DNA of 8,083 bases from Oscillospiraceae bacterium (GCA_029012165.1 JAQXLO010000016.1:1-8083), one strand, 5' to 3'; positions 1 to 6,586 are shown, numbered from the stretch's first letter. Numbers and translations: made by a program. The notes: a model not told the origin generated them from the letters alone.

Positions 1-32
1 GCAGACTGAGGGGTTCAAAATGCCGCCGCAAG

Positions 33-151
33 CAGACAGCAAAAGTCGGCGAAAAACCCTCCCGACGAGGCTGACGCCTCGCCACCCTCCCTCGCAGGGA
101 GGGCTTTCGCTTTGTAAAACCAAACTTTCGCCGGACTTTTTCGACAGTCTG
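33..151. repeat. Long imperfect palindromic intergenic element
   Basis: Nested inverted repeats span this stretch. The outermost arms are CAGAC (33-37) and GTCTG (147-151). Inside them AAAAGTCGGCGAAA (41-54) is the reverse complement of TTTCGCCGGACTTTT (126-140) except for one bulged base. The interior holds GACGAGGC/GCCTCGCC (64-71 with 76-83, one G-T pair) and CCCTCCC/GGGAGGG (85-91 with 97-103). A second CCCTCCC at 57-63 can compete for the same GGGAGGG. A CAGACTG at 2-8 also matches CAGTCTG at 145-151 in inverted orientation, so the left boundary is uncertain. The layout, with terminal inverted repeats, no coding capacity and about 120-150 bp, resembles a MITE-like or REP-like element. 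Copy number elsewhere cannot be judged from this window, and no target-site duplication is evident. Confidence 0.6.
52..103 (-). terminator. Probable intrinsic terminator of the ktrBA operon
   Basis: Read on the minus strand, the transcript leaving ktrA meets CCCTCCC (103-97), then GGGAGGG (91-85), then the hairpin GGCGAGGC/GCCTCGTC (83-64), then a second GGGAGGG (63-57) followed directly by five T residues (56-52). Pairing the first CCCTCCC with the last GGGAGGG gives a branched stem that ends at the T tract, as in a Rho-independent terminator. Pairing it with the nearer GGGAGGG moves the hairpin away from the T tract. The structure is visible in the sequence; termination activity is inferred. 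It lies within the larger palindromic element. Confidence 0.55.
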
Positions 152-157
152 GGAGGA

Positions 158-808
158 TCACTTGATCCTTTCGATTTTTTCGAGGTCGGCATATTCGCCC
201 AGCAGGACGAGCACGCACCCTTCGCCGATGCGGCTGTCCGCAGACGGGGATATGTTGGTCTTGCCGCCGTTTTTGACGGCGATGACGCTGATGCCGTAGC
301 GGGCACGGACGCCCAGTTCCTTGATGGTTTTGCCGATCCATGCCTTGGGCGGATTGCATTCCACGATGCCGTATTTGTCGGACAGCTCGATGCTCTCCAA
401 AATATTCAGCGTGGACAGGGAGGTGGACAGCTTGTCCGCAACGACATACTCCGGGATGACGACCTGATCGGCGCCCAGCTTTTTCAAAATTTCGCAGTGC
501 GTCTCGTCGGAGGCCTTGCAGATGATCTTCGGCACGCCGAGATTTTTGAGGTTCATGGTGATCAGAACCGATGCGGCGAGGTCGGTACCAACGGCGACGA
601 TGGCGCACTCGCAGGTCTGCACGCCGAGGGTGCGCAGGACATCCGCATCCTTGGCGTCAGCGGTGACGGCACGGGTCACATTGCCTGCAACATTGTTCAC
701 CAGATCCTCATTCTGATCCATGGCGAGGACTTCCTGGTTGTTTTTATACAGGTTTTCTGCGAGTCTTGTGCCAAAGCGACCAAGCCCGATGACAGCGTAC
801 GATTTCAT
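158..808 (-). CDS. ktrA: KtrA-type potassium uptake regulatory subunit (RCK domain)
   Basis: Cytosolic gating subunit of a Ktr/Trk potassium uptake system. Members form an octameric RCK ring that binds nucleotide and opens or closes the membrane pore. The 216-residue protein begins with a Rossmann fold: GLGRFG (residues 8-13) is the dinucleotide-binding loop and D31 at the end of strand 2 is the usual ribose-contacting acid. RCK_N covers about residues 1-125 and a TrkA_C domain about 135-216. One RCK unit and this length match KtrA/KtrC rather than the tandem 458-residue TrkA of E. coli. The start is firm: AGGAGG lies 8 bases upstream and overlaps the ktrB stop codon, so translation is probably coupled. 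In several Firmicutes the TrkA_C domain of KtrA binds c-di-AMP; whether this one does cannot be seen. Confidence 0.93.
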   Translation of the reverse strand: MKSYAVIGLGRFGTRLAENLYKNNQEVLAMDQNEDLVNNVAGNVTRAVTADAKDADVLRTLGVQTCECAIVAVGTDLAASVLITMNLKNLGVPKIICKASDETHCEILKKLGADQVVIPEYVVADKLSTSLSTLNILESIELSDKYGIVECNPPKAWIGKTIKELGVRARYGISVIAVKNGGKTNISPSADSRIGEGCVLVLLGEYADLEKIERIK

Positions 809-816
809 AAGTGGTT

Positions 817-822
817 CCTCCT
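817..822 (-). promoter_or_regulatory. Ribosome binding site of ktrA overlapping the ktrB stop
   Basis: AGGAGG on the minus strand, 8 bases from the ktrA ATG. Its first base is the last base of the ktrB TAA stop (824-822). Ribosomes finishing ktrB therefore unload on the ktrA initiation site, an arrangement expected to fix the ratio of pore to gating subunit. Confidence 0.85.
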
Positions 823-2177
823 TAGCCGATGAGCAGATTGGTTTCTGCGTACTTGATTTTATTTTGAGAAGCTTTTTCCTGCAGGAAGCCGAGGCTGAGC
901 GTCAGAATGCCCACACGGCCGAAATACATATATAAAATAATCAAAAGCTGTGCAGGAACACTGAGCAGAGGCGTAATTCCCGTGGACAGACCCACGGTAG
1001 CCAAAGCGGAAATGGACTCGAACAGCCCGTCGGAAAAGCTTGCGGGGGAAGTGGCACAGATCACGGCGCCGCCGAAGAAGGCGAGCAGGATCATAAGTCC
1101 GCAGAGCGTCACGGCGTTCAAAATCTGCTTGCCGGGGATGGTGCGGTGAAAGACGTTGACGCTGTCCTTTCCGGTCAGTCTGGACCACAGAAACAGCATC
1201 AGCACGATGAAGGTCACCGTCTTTAAGCCGCCTGCTGTGGAGCCGGAGCTTCCGCCGATGAGCATGAGCAGCATGGTCACCGCCTTGCCGCTGTCCGTCA
1301 GGGCGCCCTGGTCGATACCGGCAAAGCCTGCGGTGCGGGTGGTCACGGACTGGAAAAAAGCAGCGGTCAGCTTTTGCGGAACGGTCATGGCGCCGAGGGT
1401 CTTGGGGTTGTTCCATTCCAAAAGGCAGAACAGCAGTGTGCCGCCGATCAGCAGTGCGGCTGTGGTAATCAGGACAAGCTTCGTATACACGCTCCATTTT
1501 TTCGCTCGGCGGATGCGCACCAGCTCGTCCCAGACGAGAAAGCCGATGCCGCCGACGATGATCAGCGCAGACAGGGTCAGCACCACAACGGTGTCCGTGC
1601 CGTAGAGCATCATACTGCTGCCGGGCGCTTCAAATCCGAAGATGTCAAATCCGGCGTTGCAAAATGCGGAAACGGCGTGGAATACGCTGAGCTTGAGGGA
1701 GACCCAAGGCGAATAGAGCGGCAAAAAACGGAAAAACAGGATCACCGCACCAATACTTTCCACGGAAAGACAGCCGATGAGGATCTTTTTTTGAATGCGG
1801 TCCGCATCGCCTATGCCGTCCGAGCCGATGGATTGGGCGATCAAAAGGCGCTGTCCCATGTTCATTTTTCGTTTCAGGGCAAAGATCAGCGTGGAAGCGA
1901 TGGTCATAAATCCAAGCCCGCCGATCTCGATCAGGCACAGCAGTACGATCTGACCGAAGCCGCTCCACTGCGTCCATGTGTCCGCAAGGACAAGACCCGT
2001 GACGCAGGTGGAGGACGTGGCGGTGAACAGTGCCGTGCGCAGCCCGCAGGACTCTCCGCTGCGGGAGGCGAAGGGCAGGCACAAAAGCAGTGTGCCCAAC
2101 AAGATCACAAAGGCAAAAACCAACGCAATGGATTGGCTGCTGGTCAGGGAAATCCGTTTTTTTCTGTTTCTGTACAT
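822..2177 (-). CDS. ktrB: KtrB/TrkH-family potassium channel-like transporter subunit
   Basis: Membrane pore subunit of the K+ uptake system, 451 residues, close to the KtrB length. Four pore-loop repeats are visible, each with the filter glycine: TCVTGL (G61), CNAGFD (G176), TRTAGF (G284) and ATVGLSTG (G396). The family's glycine/serine-rich intramembrane gate loop GGSSGSTAGG is at 308-317. The conserved arginine of the last membrane segment is probably R421 (FGRVG). About eight main hydrophobic segments flank the loops. I chose ATG at 2177 because GAGGAG sits 4 bases upstream; reading from a TTG at 2201 would add eight residues but would put this Shine-Dalgarno sequence inside the gene. It is first in the operon, 13 bp before ktrA, behind a strong promoter. 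No c-di-AMP riboswitch is seen in the leader of about 29 bases. Confidence 0.93.
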   Translation of the reverse strand: MYRNRKKRISLTSSQSIALVFAFVILLGTLLLCLPFASRSGESCGLRTALFTATSSTCVTGLVLADTWTQWSGFGQIVLLCLIEIGGLGFMTIASTLIFALKRKMNMGQRLLIAQSIGSDGIGDADRIQKKILIGCLSVESIGAVILFFRFLPLYSPWVSLKLSVFHAVSAFCNAGFDIFGFEAPGSSMMLYGTDTVVVLTLSALIIVGGIGFLVWDELVRIRRAKKWSVYTKLVLITTAALLIGGTLLFCLLEWNNPKTLGAMTVPQKLTAAFFQSVTTRTAGFAGIDQGALTDSGKAVTMLLMLIGGSSGSTAGGLKTVTFIVLMLFLWSRLTGKDSVNVFHRTIPGKQILNAVTLCGLMILLAFFGGAVICATSPASFSDGLFESISALATVGLSTGITPLLSVPAQLLIILYMYFGRVGILTLSLGFLQEKASQNKIKYAETNLLIG

Positions 2178-2181
2178 GGCT

Positions 2182-2187
2182 CTCCTC
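2182..2187 (-). promoter_or_regulatory. Ribosome binding site that decides the ktrB start
   Basis: GAGGAG on the minus strand, 4 bases before ATG at 2177. The open frame continues upstream to TTG at 2201, but no comparable site precedes that codon. Confidence 0.8.
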
Positions 2188-2212
2188 GAAAAAATAAACA
2201 AATCGTGAGTGG

Positions 2213-2241
2213 ATTATAGCATACATTTCTATATATTGCAA
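2213..2241 (-). promoter_or_regulatory. Sigma-A-type promoter of ktrBA
   Basis: On the minus strand, -35 TTGCAA (2241-2236) is followed after exactly 17 bases by a perfect -10 TATAAT (2218-2213), with an extended TG one base before it. Transcription should begin near 2206, giving a leader of about 29 bases. This is the best promoter match in the window. Confidence 0.85.
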
Positions 2242-2401
2242 ATGCTTTATAGCGAGCGCATAAAATTTTGTGTTCAGGCTGTTTCGGTGCATATTCAAGG
2301 GTATTCGGCGCAAGCCTAAACCAAAAAACAAAAAAAGAGGGGACAATCCAACAAATCGGAACCCGCACACTATCAAATTGAATGGAGGAAAGTAAAAAAA
2401 G
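2242..2401 (+). promoter_or_regulatory. Divergent intergenic region and leader of the galactoside operon
   Basis: This 160-bp stretch must hold the promoter and any operator for the rightward sugar operon, but no strong promoter is visible. The best candidate uses the self-complementary TTGCAA at 2236-2241 as -35 with CATAAA 17 bases later (2259-2264), or TAAAAT at 19 bases. That would make one hexamer serve both directions. A weak inverted repeat, AGGCT (2276-2280) and AGCCT (2303-2307), encloses two TATTC direct repeats. An A-rich tract lies at about 2311-2337. The operon's GGAGG (2384-2388) is 13 bases from its ATG, longer than usual. No LacI-type palindrome with a central CG and no cre site is convincing. 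Confidence 0.35.
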
Positions 2402-3790
2402 ATGAAAGAAAACGGAACCAAAAAAATGAGCTTTTTATCCAAACTCTGCTTTGGCATCGGTGCGTTCGGCAAAGACGCCGTGTACGCCATTGTCGGCACC
2501 TACCTGATGATGTATTTGACGGACTACAGAAGTGTTGCACCTGCCTTTGTCGGAACATTGTTCATGGTTGCACGAATCTGGGACGCTTTCAATGATCCGT
2601 TCATGGGCATGATCGTGGACAACACCCGCACCAAGTGGGGCAAATTCCGTCCGTGGATTTTGATTGGCACGGTGATGAACGCAATCGTTCTCGTTTTACT
2701 GTTCCTGAATAACGGGCTGGAGGGGCAGAAGTACCTTGTCTGGTGCTCTGTATTCTATATTCTTTGGGGCATGACCTACACCGTCATGGACATTCCCTAC
2801 TGGTCCATGGTACCTGCACTGACGGACGATCCCAACGAGCGAAACCAGATCTCTGCGATTCCCCGTATCTTCGCCAGCTGTGCGTGGCTCGTCATCAACT
2901 CTTTCGGTCTTGCGCTGGTGGGCTTCCTCGGCAGAGGCAATGATGTCCGTGGCTTCTCTATTTTGGCAAGCATCATTTCCATCGTCTTTATTCTTGCATC
3001 CGTTGTCACCTGTCTTACCTGTAAAGAGCAGGTCACAATGGCGGCCAAGGAAAAGACCTCTGTCAAAGGCATGGCCAATGTCCTGTTCAAGAACGATCAG
3101 GTCAAGGTGATCCTCGGCATCGCTCTGTTTTTCAACATTGCCTACCAGCTGTCCAACAGCTTTGCGCTGTACTACTTCAAATACGTTGCGGAGAGAACCT
3201 ATGCCGCTGCGGGCAACGGGATTCTCTATCCCATTTACGCAGGCGTTGCGGGCTTTGCACAGATGGGTTCCATGGCGATCTTCCCCATGCTCACCAAGAA
3301 GATCGGCAAGAAAGCATCCGTTTTCCTTGCCAGCTTTCTGCCGGTGCTCGGCTTCGCACTGCTCTGGGTCAGCGGCTATTTTATTCCCACCAACGCCGTC
3401 ATGGTCGGCGTGTGCAGCGCCATCGTCAACTGCGGCATCGGCTTCATGCTCGTGCTCATCACCGTGATTTTGGCGGAAGTTGTGGACTACGGGGAGTATA
3501 AGCTCGGCACCCGAAACGAGAGCATTTTGTTCTCCATGCAGACCTTTGTCGTCAAGTTTGCCGGTGCGTTCAGCGGCTTCATCAGCGGCATCGGTCTGAC
3601 CGCCATCGGTTACGTTGCCAATCAGCAGCAGACACCCGGTGCGGAAAACGGAATGCGCATTATCATGTTCCTCATTCCTGCTGTTTTGTCGGCGCTGTGC
3701 TTTGTGTTCTACACGGCAGGGTACAAGATCACCCCCGATTTCTACGAAAAAATCCGTGAAACCATTCGTGCGAGAAAGGAAAAAGAATGA
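2402..3790 (+). CDS. MelB-like GPH-family cation:galactoside symporter
   Basis: Twelve-helix inner-membrane symporter of the glycoside-pentoside-hexuronide family, 462 residues, predicted to import a galactoside with Na+, H+ or Li+. It aligns by eye with E. coli MelB at a constant offset of six in the N-terminal half. The cation-site residues MelB D55, N58 and D59 are D61, N64 and D65 (WDAFNDP). The sugar-site residues D19, D124, W128 and R149 are D25, D130, W134 and R155. The MelB K377 motif VDYGEYK is at 361-367 (K367). Other family blocks are KWGKFRPW (78-85) and GMTYTVMDIPYWS (123-135). Start ATG 2402 follows GGAGG by 13 bases; an in-frame ATG at 2426 has no better site. It overlaps the GH42 gene by 4 bp. 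The exact sugar is inferred from that partner and could be lactose, galacto-oligosaccharides or another galactoside. Confidence 0.92.
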   Translation: MKENGTKKMSFLSKLCFGIGAFGKDAVYAIVGTYLMMYLTDYRSVAPAFVGTLFMVARIWDAFNDPFMGMIVDNTRTKWGKFRPWILIGTVMNAIVLVLLFLNNGLEGQKYLVWCSVFYILWGMTYTVMDIPYWSMVPALTDDPNERNQISAIPRIFASCAWLVINSFGLALVGFLGRGNDVRGFSILASIISIVFILASVVTCLTCKEQVTMAAKEKTSVKGMANVLFKNDQVKVILGIALFFNIAYQLSNSFALYYFKYVAERTYAAAGNGILYPIYAGVAGFAQMGSMAIFPMLTKKIGKKASVFLASFLPVLGFALLWVSGYFIPTNAVMVGVCSAIVNCGIGFMLVLITVILAEVVDYGEYKLGTRNESILFSMQTFVVKFAGAFSGFISGIGLTAIGYVANQQQTPGAENGMRIIMFLIPAVLSALCFVFYTAGYKITPDFYEKIRETIRARKEKE

Positions 3791-5739
3791 TGTGGTTAGG
3801 CGTTGACTACTATCCCGAGCAGTGGGACAGCTCCCTGATGGATGCGGACATGGACACGATGCTCGAGCTGGGCTGTAACGTGATCCGCATCGGTGAGTTT
3901 TCGTGGCACTTGATGGAAAAAACAGAGGGCAATTTTGATTTTTCGTTCTTTGACGGCGTGATCGCCAAAGCCAAGGAAAAGGGTCTGCGTGTGATCATGG
4001 GAACGCCGACCGCCACGATTCCCGCATGGCTTGCGAAAAAGCACCCGTCGATTGTTTCCGAGTTTGAGGGCGGGATGAAGCGTACCTTCGGCGGGCGCCA
4101 TGTGTACTGCTTCAATGCGCCGGTTTTGTATGAGTACAGCGAGAAAATTATCCGTGCGCTGGTCAGCCATTATAAGGACGAGGAAGCCATTGTGGCGTGG
4201 CAGATCGACAATGAGCTGGGGCATGAGGGCAGTGACGAGTGCTACTGCGCACAGTGCCAAAAAGCGTTCCAAAGCTATTTGAAAAAGAAGTTCTGTGGGG
4301 ACGTGGATGCCCTCAACGAAACCTACGGCACGACGTTCTGGTCGCAGGAGTACAACGACTTTGACGAGATTCCCACGCCCATGGCGACCATCACCACCCA
4401 CAACCCGGCGCTGCGTCTGGATTGGGAGCGCTTCCGCAGTCAAAGCATCGTGGATTTTGCCGAGTTCCAAGGGAAGCTGATCCGGCAGCTTGCACCGAAC
4501 GCTGTGGTGATGCATGACTTTTCCGGCGGCGGTCTTGCCAAGCACGTGGACTTCTCCGCCGTCGCCAAAGGGCTGGATGTGGTGGCGTACAACAACTACC
4601 CTGTCTGGGGCGGTCAGCGTGAGCCGATTGCGCCGCATGAGATTGCATTCAATCTCGACTATATGCGTGGGCTGAAGCGGCAGAATTTCTGGATCACCGA
4701 GGCGATCATGGGGGCGCAGGGACACGACATCACCGGCTATTCCCCCAGACCCGATCAGGCGAAGATGTGGTCGTTTCAGGGTTTTGCCCACGGCTGTACA
4801 TCCATGCTGTATTTCCGTTATCGAGGCGCCACGAAGGGAGCGGAGCAGTTCTGCTACGGCGTACTGGATGCGGACAACGTCAAGCGCCGCAAGTTTTATG
4901 AGGTACAGCGCTGTTTTCGGGAGATCGCACCCCATGCCCGTGCGCTGGAAATGCCCATCGTTGCCCGGGCGGCAATCGTTTATGACTACGATTCCCTCGC
5001 CGCCTTCCGCATTCAGGGACAGAGCTTCCTGCTGGACTGCCCGGCGGAGATGATGCGGTTCCACAAGTCCTTTTACAGCCGGAACATCCCCGTGGATGTG
5101 ATCCCCGCCGATGCGGATATCTCCGGGTACAGCATCGTCATCACGCCCCAGATGATTATCCACAAGCCGGAGTTTTCGCAGAGATTGCAGGCGTTCGTCC
5201 AAGCGGGCGGCACGGCGGTGCTGACCTACCGCACAGCGGTGAAAAATGCCGACAACAATCTGGAATTCGGCAAAAAAATACCGCTGGAATACAGCGGCTT
5301 TGCGGGGGTGACGGTTGTGGAGACCGAAAGCTTGCAGCAGGGGCAGACGTTCCCTGTGCTCGGCAGCGGCGCCTTTGCCGGAAAGGACGGTACGGGCACC
5401 ATCTTCCGGGATATGCTGGAGGTGTCCGATGCGGAGGTTCTGTATCGCTACGGCGACCGGTTCTACGATTCCTTTGCCGCCGTGACCCGCAAAAAACAGG
5501 GGGACGGCACGGTGTACTACATCGGCTGCGGTCTCGATGAAAAGACGGCGGACGGTCTGATGCAGACGATTCTCTGCGAGAGCGGCATCCACGGCGAACA
5601 GACGGAGAGCGGCGTGGAGGTCTGCTATCGGGGCGACGGGGAAAACACTGTCCGTATGGTCATGAACCACAACGGCTGTGCGGCACAGTACGGCGGCAAA
5701 CCCCTTGCCCCGTATGAAAGCCGCATCGAAAAGGTGTGA
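3787..5739 (+). CDS. GH42 beta-galactosidase
   Basis: Hydrolyses terminal beta-D-galactosides with retention of configuration. There is no signal peptide, so it should act in the cytoplasm on sugar brought in by the upstream symporter. The 650 residues show the full GH42 layout: a TIM barrel at about 1-385 starting GVDYYPEQW (5-13), a trimerisation domain at about 390-590, and a small beta domain to the end. The acid/base is E143 (WQIDNE), and the nucleophile is most likely E305 (FWITEA). The four cysteines of the GH42 zinc cluster are present at C108, C152, C154 and C157. The start codon overlaps the symporter stop in ATGA, with AAGGA 6 bases upstream; a second ATG follows immediately. Trimer formation is known for the family. 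Preferred linkage, and lactose versus plant or host glycans, cannot be read from sequence. Confidence 0.94.
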   Translation: MMWLGVDYYPEQWDSSLMDADMDTMLELGCNVIRIGEFSWHLMEKTEGNFDFSFFDGVIAKAKEKGLRVIMGTPTATIPAWLAKKHPSIVSEFEGGMKRTFGGRHVYCFNAPVLYEYSEKIIRALVSHYKDEEAIVAWQIDNELGHEGSDECYCAQCQKAFQSYLKKKFCGDVDALNETYGTTFWSQEYNDFDEIPTPMATITTHNPALRLDWERFRSQSIVDFAEFQGKLIRQLAPNAVVMHDFSGGGLAKHVDFSAVAKGLDVVAYNNYPVWGGQREPIAPHEIAFNLDYMRGLKRQNFWITEAIMGAQGHDITGYSPRPDQAKMWSFQGFAHGCTSMLYFRYRGATKGAEQFCYGVLDADNVKRRKFYEVQRCFREIAPHARALEMPIVARAAIVYDYDSLAAFRIQGQSFLLDCPAEMMRFHKSFYSRNIPVDVIPADADISGYSIVITPQMIIHKPEFSQRLQAFVQAGGTAVLTYRTAVKNADNNLEFGKKIPLEYSGFAGVTVVETESLQQGQTFPVLGSGAFAGKDGTGTIFRDMLEVSDAEVLYRYGDRFYDSFAAVTRKKQGDGTVYYIGCGLDEKTADGLMQTILCESGIHGEQTESGVEVCYRGDGENTVRMVMNHNGCAAQYGGKPLAPYESRIEKV

Positions 5740-5747
5740 TTGTATCA
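5737..5747. other. Convergent stop codons in a small palindrome
   Basis: TGATTGTATCA holds the plus-strand TGA of the GH42 gene and the minus-strand TGA of the PHP gene as its two arms. Only 5 bp separate the coding regions. A run of seven T residues follows at 5753-5759, but the four-base stem is too short for a convincing terminator, so both transcripts probably run into the opposing gene. Confidence 0.4.
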
Positions 5748-6494
5748 GAGGATTTTTTTCATGCGCTCGGCATATCCGGCGGCACCGATGCCGTCCAGGG
5801 TGTGGGCGTCGGTGCCGAAGCTGAAATGGACGCCGACCTCTTTGCCGATATGGAAAAAGCGTTTGGAGAATGCGGGAAAGCCGAAAAAGGTGGGTGCGTG
5901 CAGTTCCCACATACAGCCGGCACGCTCTCCCTTTGCGAGGATGTCGCCCAGTTCATTGTCCGTGAGGGCGGCAAGCACGGCGGCTTTCTCCGCCTCGTTG
6001 AAGAAGTTCATTTTTTCGGGGGAAAAGGGGTGTGCAATACTGTCGGCACGGTCGGTATCCAGCAGGGCATCCAGCACGGCAAGCATATGCTTTGCGTAGC
6101 CCCGGGCACTGCGATCCTCCGGCTGTTCCCAGTAGTCCAGGTGATAGTGGCTGTGGGAGTAGCTGCGGTAGTCCAGCGAGCGGCACATCTCTTCGGTCTC
6201 GGAATATTTCCCGATGCCGTATGCGGACAGCTCCGAGCCGATGAGCACACGCACCGGCGTGTCGATGCCGGAAAGCTGTGTGCGCAGAATAACGGTGTTG
6301 GCGTAGGTGTCGATGTTGTCGTCGAGGTCGGAGTGGTCGGTCACGGCCAAAGTTTGCAGTCCCGCTTTTTCCGCCTCGGCGATCATGGCACGAAGCGTCA
6401 TTTCCGGCTTGGCACAGCGGGAGAAAAAGGTGTGCGTGTGCATATTGTTCCGCACGATCTCGTCGATGTCGTAGGTTTTTTCAAGCTTAAACAT
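5745..6494 (-). CDS. PHP-domain metal-dependent phosphoesterase (histidinol-phosphatase-like)
   Basis: Predicted cytoplasmic phosphoesterase of the PHP superfamily, 249 residues. The metal-ligand motifs occur in order: HTH (H19, H21), TDH (D53, H54), E88 in GSELS, the histidine cluster SHSHYH (114-118 include three), H155 in IAHPF, and TDAH (D229, H231). This set supports a di- or trinuclear metal centre. Size and motifs fit the HisK/HisJ-like branch, but no other histidine gene is nearby, so histidinol phosphate is only one possible substrate. ATG at 6494 is the first usable start; ATG and GTG codons just upstream run into stops. Its ribosome site is weak: AGGA lies 14 bases away and a purine-rich stretch abuts the ATG. 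It is transcribed alone from a promoter back to back with that of the next gene. Confidence 0.85.
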   Translation of the reverse strand: MFKLEKTYDIDEIVRNNMHTHTFFSRCAKPEMTLRAMIAEAEKAGLQTLAVTDHSDLDDNIDTYANTVILRTQLSGIDTPVRVLIGSELSAYGIGKYSETEEMCRSLDYRSYSHSHYHLDYWEQPEDRSARGYAKHMLAVLDALLDTDRADSIAHPFSPEKMNFFNEAEKAAVLAALTDNELGDILAKGERAGCMWELHAPTFFGFPAFSKRFFHIGKEVGVHFSFGTDAHTLDGIGAAGYAERMKKIL

Positions 6495-6520
6495 TCTCTT
6501 ACATCACATCCTTTGTTTGT

Positions 6521-6549
6521 ATCTTACCACACCCTACGAAAATTTGCAA
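6521..6549 (-). promoter_or_regulatory. Promoter of the PHP gene
   Basis: On the minus strand, -35 TTGCAA (6549-6544), a 17-base spacer and -10 TAAGAT (6526-6521). Each hexamer matches the sigma-A consensus at four of six positions. The predicted start near 6514 leaves a short leader of about 20 bases, so the distant AGGA would lie at the very 5' end of the transcript. Confidence 0.55.
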
Positions 6550-6560
6550 ACTGTTGTTTG
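6547..6560. promoter_or_regulatory. Inverted repeat between divergent -35 boxes
   Basis: CAAAC (6547-6551) and GTTTG (6556-6560) flank TGTT. The repeat overlaps the ends of both -35 hexamers, so a protein bound here could affect both promoters. Five-base arms are short and could arise by chance; no regulator is identified. Confidence 0.3.
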
Positions 6561-6586
6561 ACTTTTGCAGGGGAGTATGCTACACT
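6558..6586 (+). promoter_or_regulatory. Promoter of the ketopantoate reductase family gene
   Basis: -35 TTGACT (6558-6563, five of six), a 17-base spacer and -10 TACACT (6581-6586, four of six), with an extended TG one base before the -10. Transcription should start near 6593, giving a short leader containing the AAGGAG ribosome site. Confidence 0.75.

Noticed and set aside
57..103. CRISPR-like repeat unit from the recurring CCCTCCC/GGGAGGG motif
   Set aside because: Only two copies of a 7-base motif exist, with no regular spacers; secondary structure explains them.
20..832. A 270-codon plus-strand open frame opposite ktrA
   Set aside because: It begins inside the palindromic element, has no ribosome site, and mirrors a confidently identified KtrA.
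2178..2212. c-di-AMP (ydaO-type) riboswitch ahead of ktrB
   Set aside because: Such riboswitches occur upstream of some ktr operons, but the predicted leader is only about 29 bases, far too short.
1374..2219. A 281-codon plus-strand open frame opposite ktrB
   Set aside because: Shadow of KtrB, glutamine/glycine/histidine-rich, with no start signal and no recognisable fold.
2333..2345. Purine-rich AGAGGGGA as the ribosome site of a leader peptide
   Set aside because: No start codon follows at a workable distance; the next ATG is at about 2382 and is part of the spacer before the symporter's own ribosome site.
3796..5910. A 704-codon minus-strand open frame opposite the GH42 gene
   Set aside because: It is the antisense shadow of a high-GC gene: the sequence is rich in H and R, matches no family, has no start signal, and covers both the GH42 gene and the end of the PHP gene.
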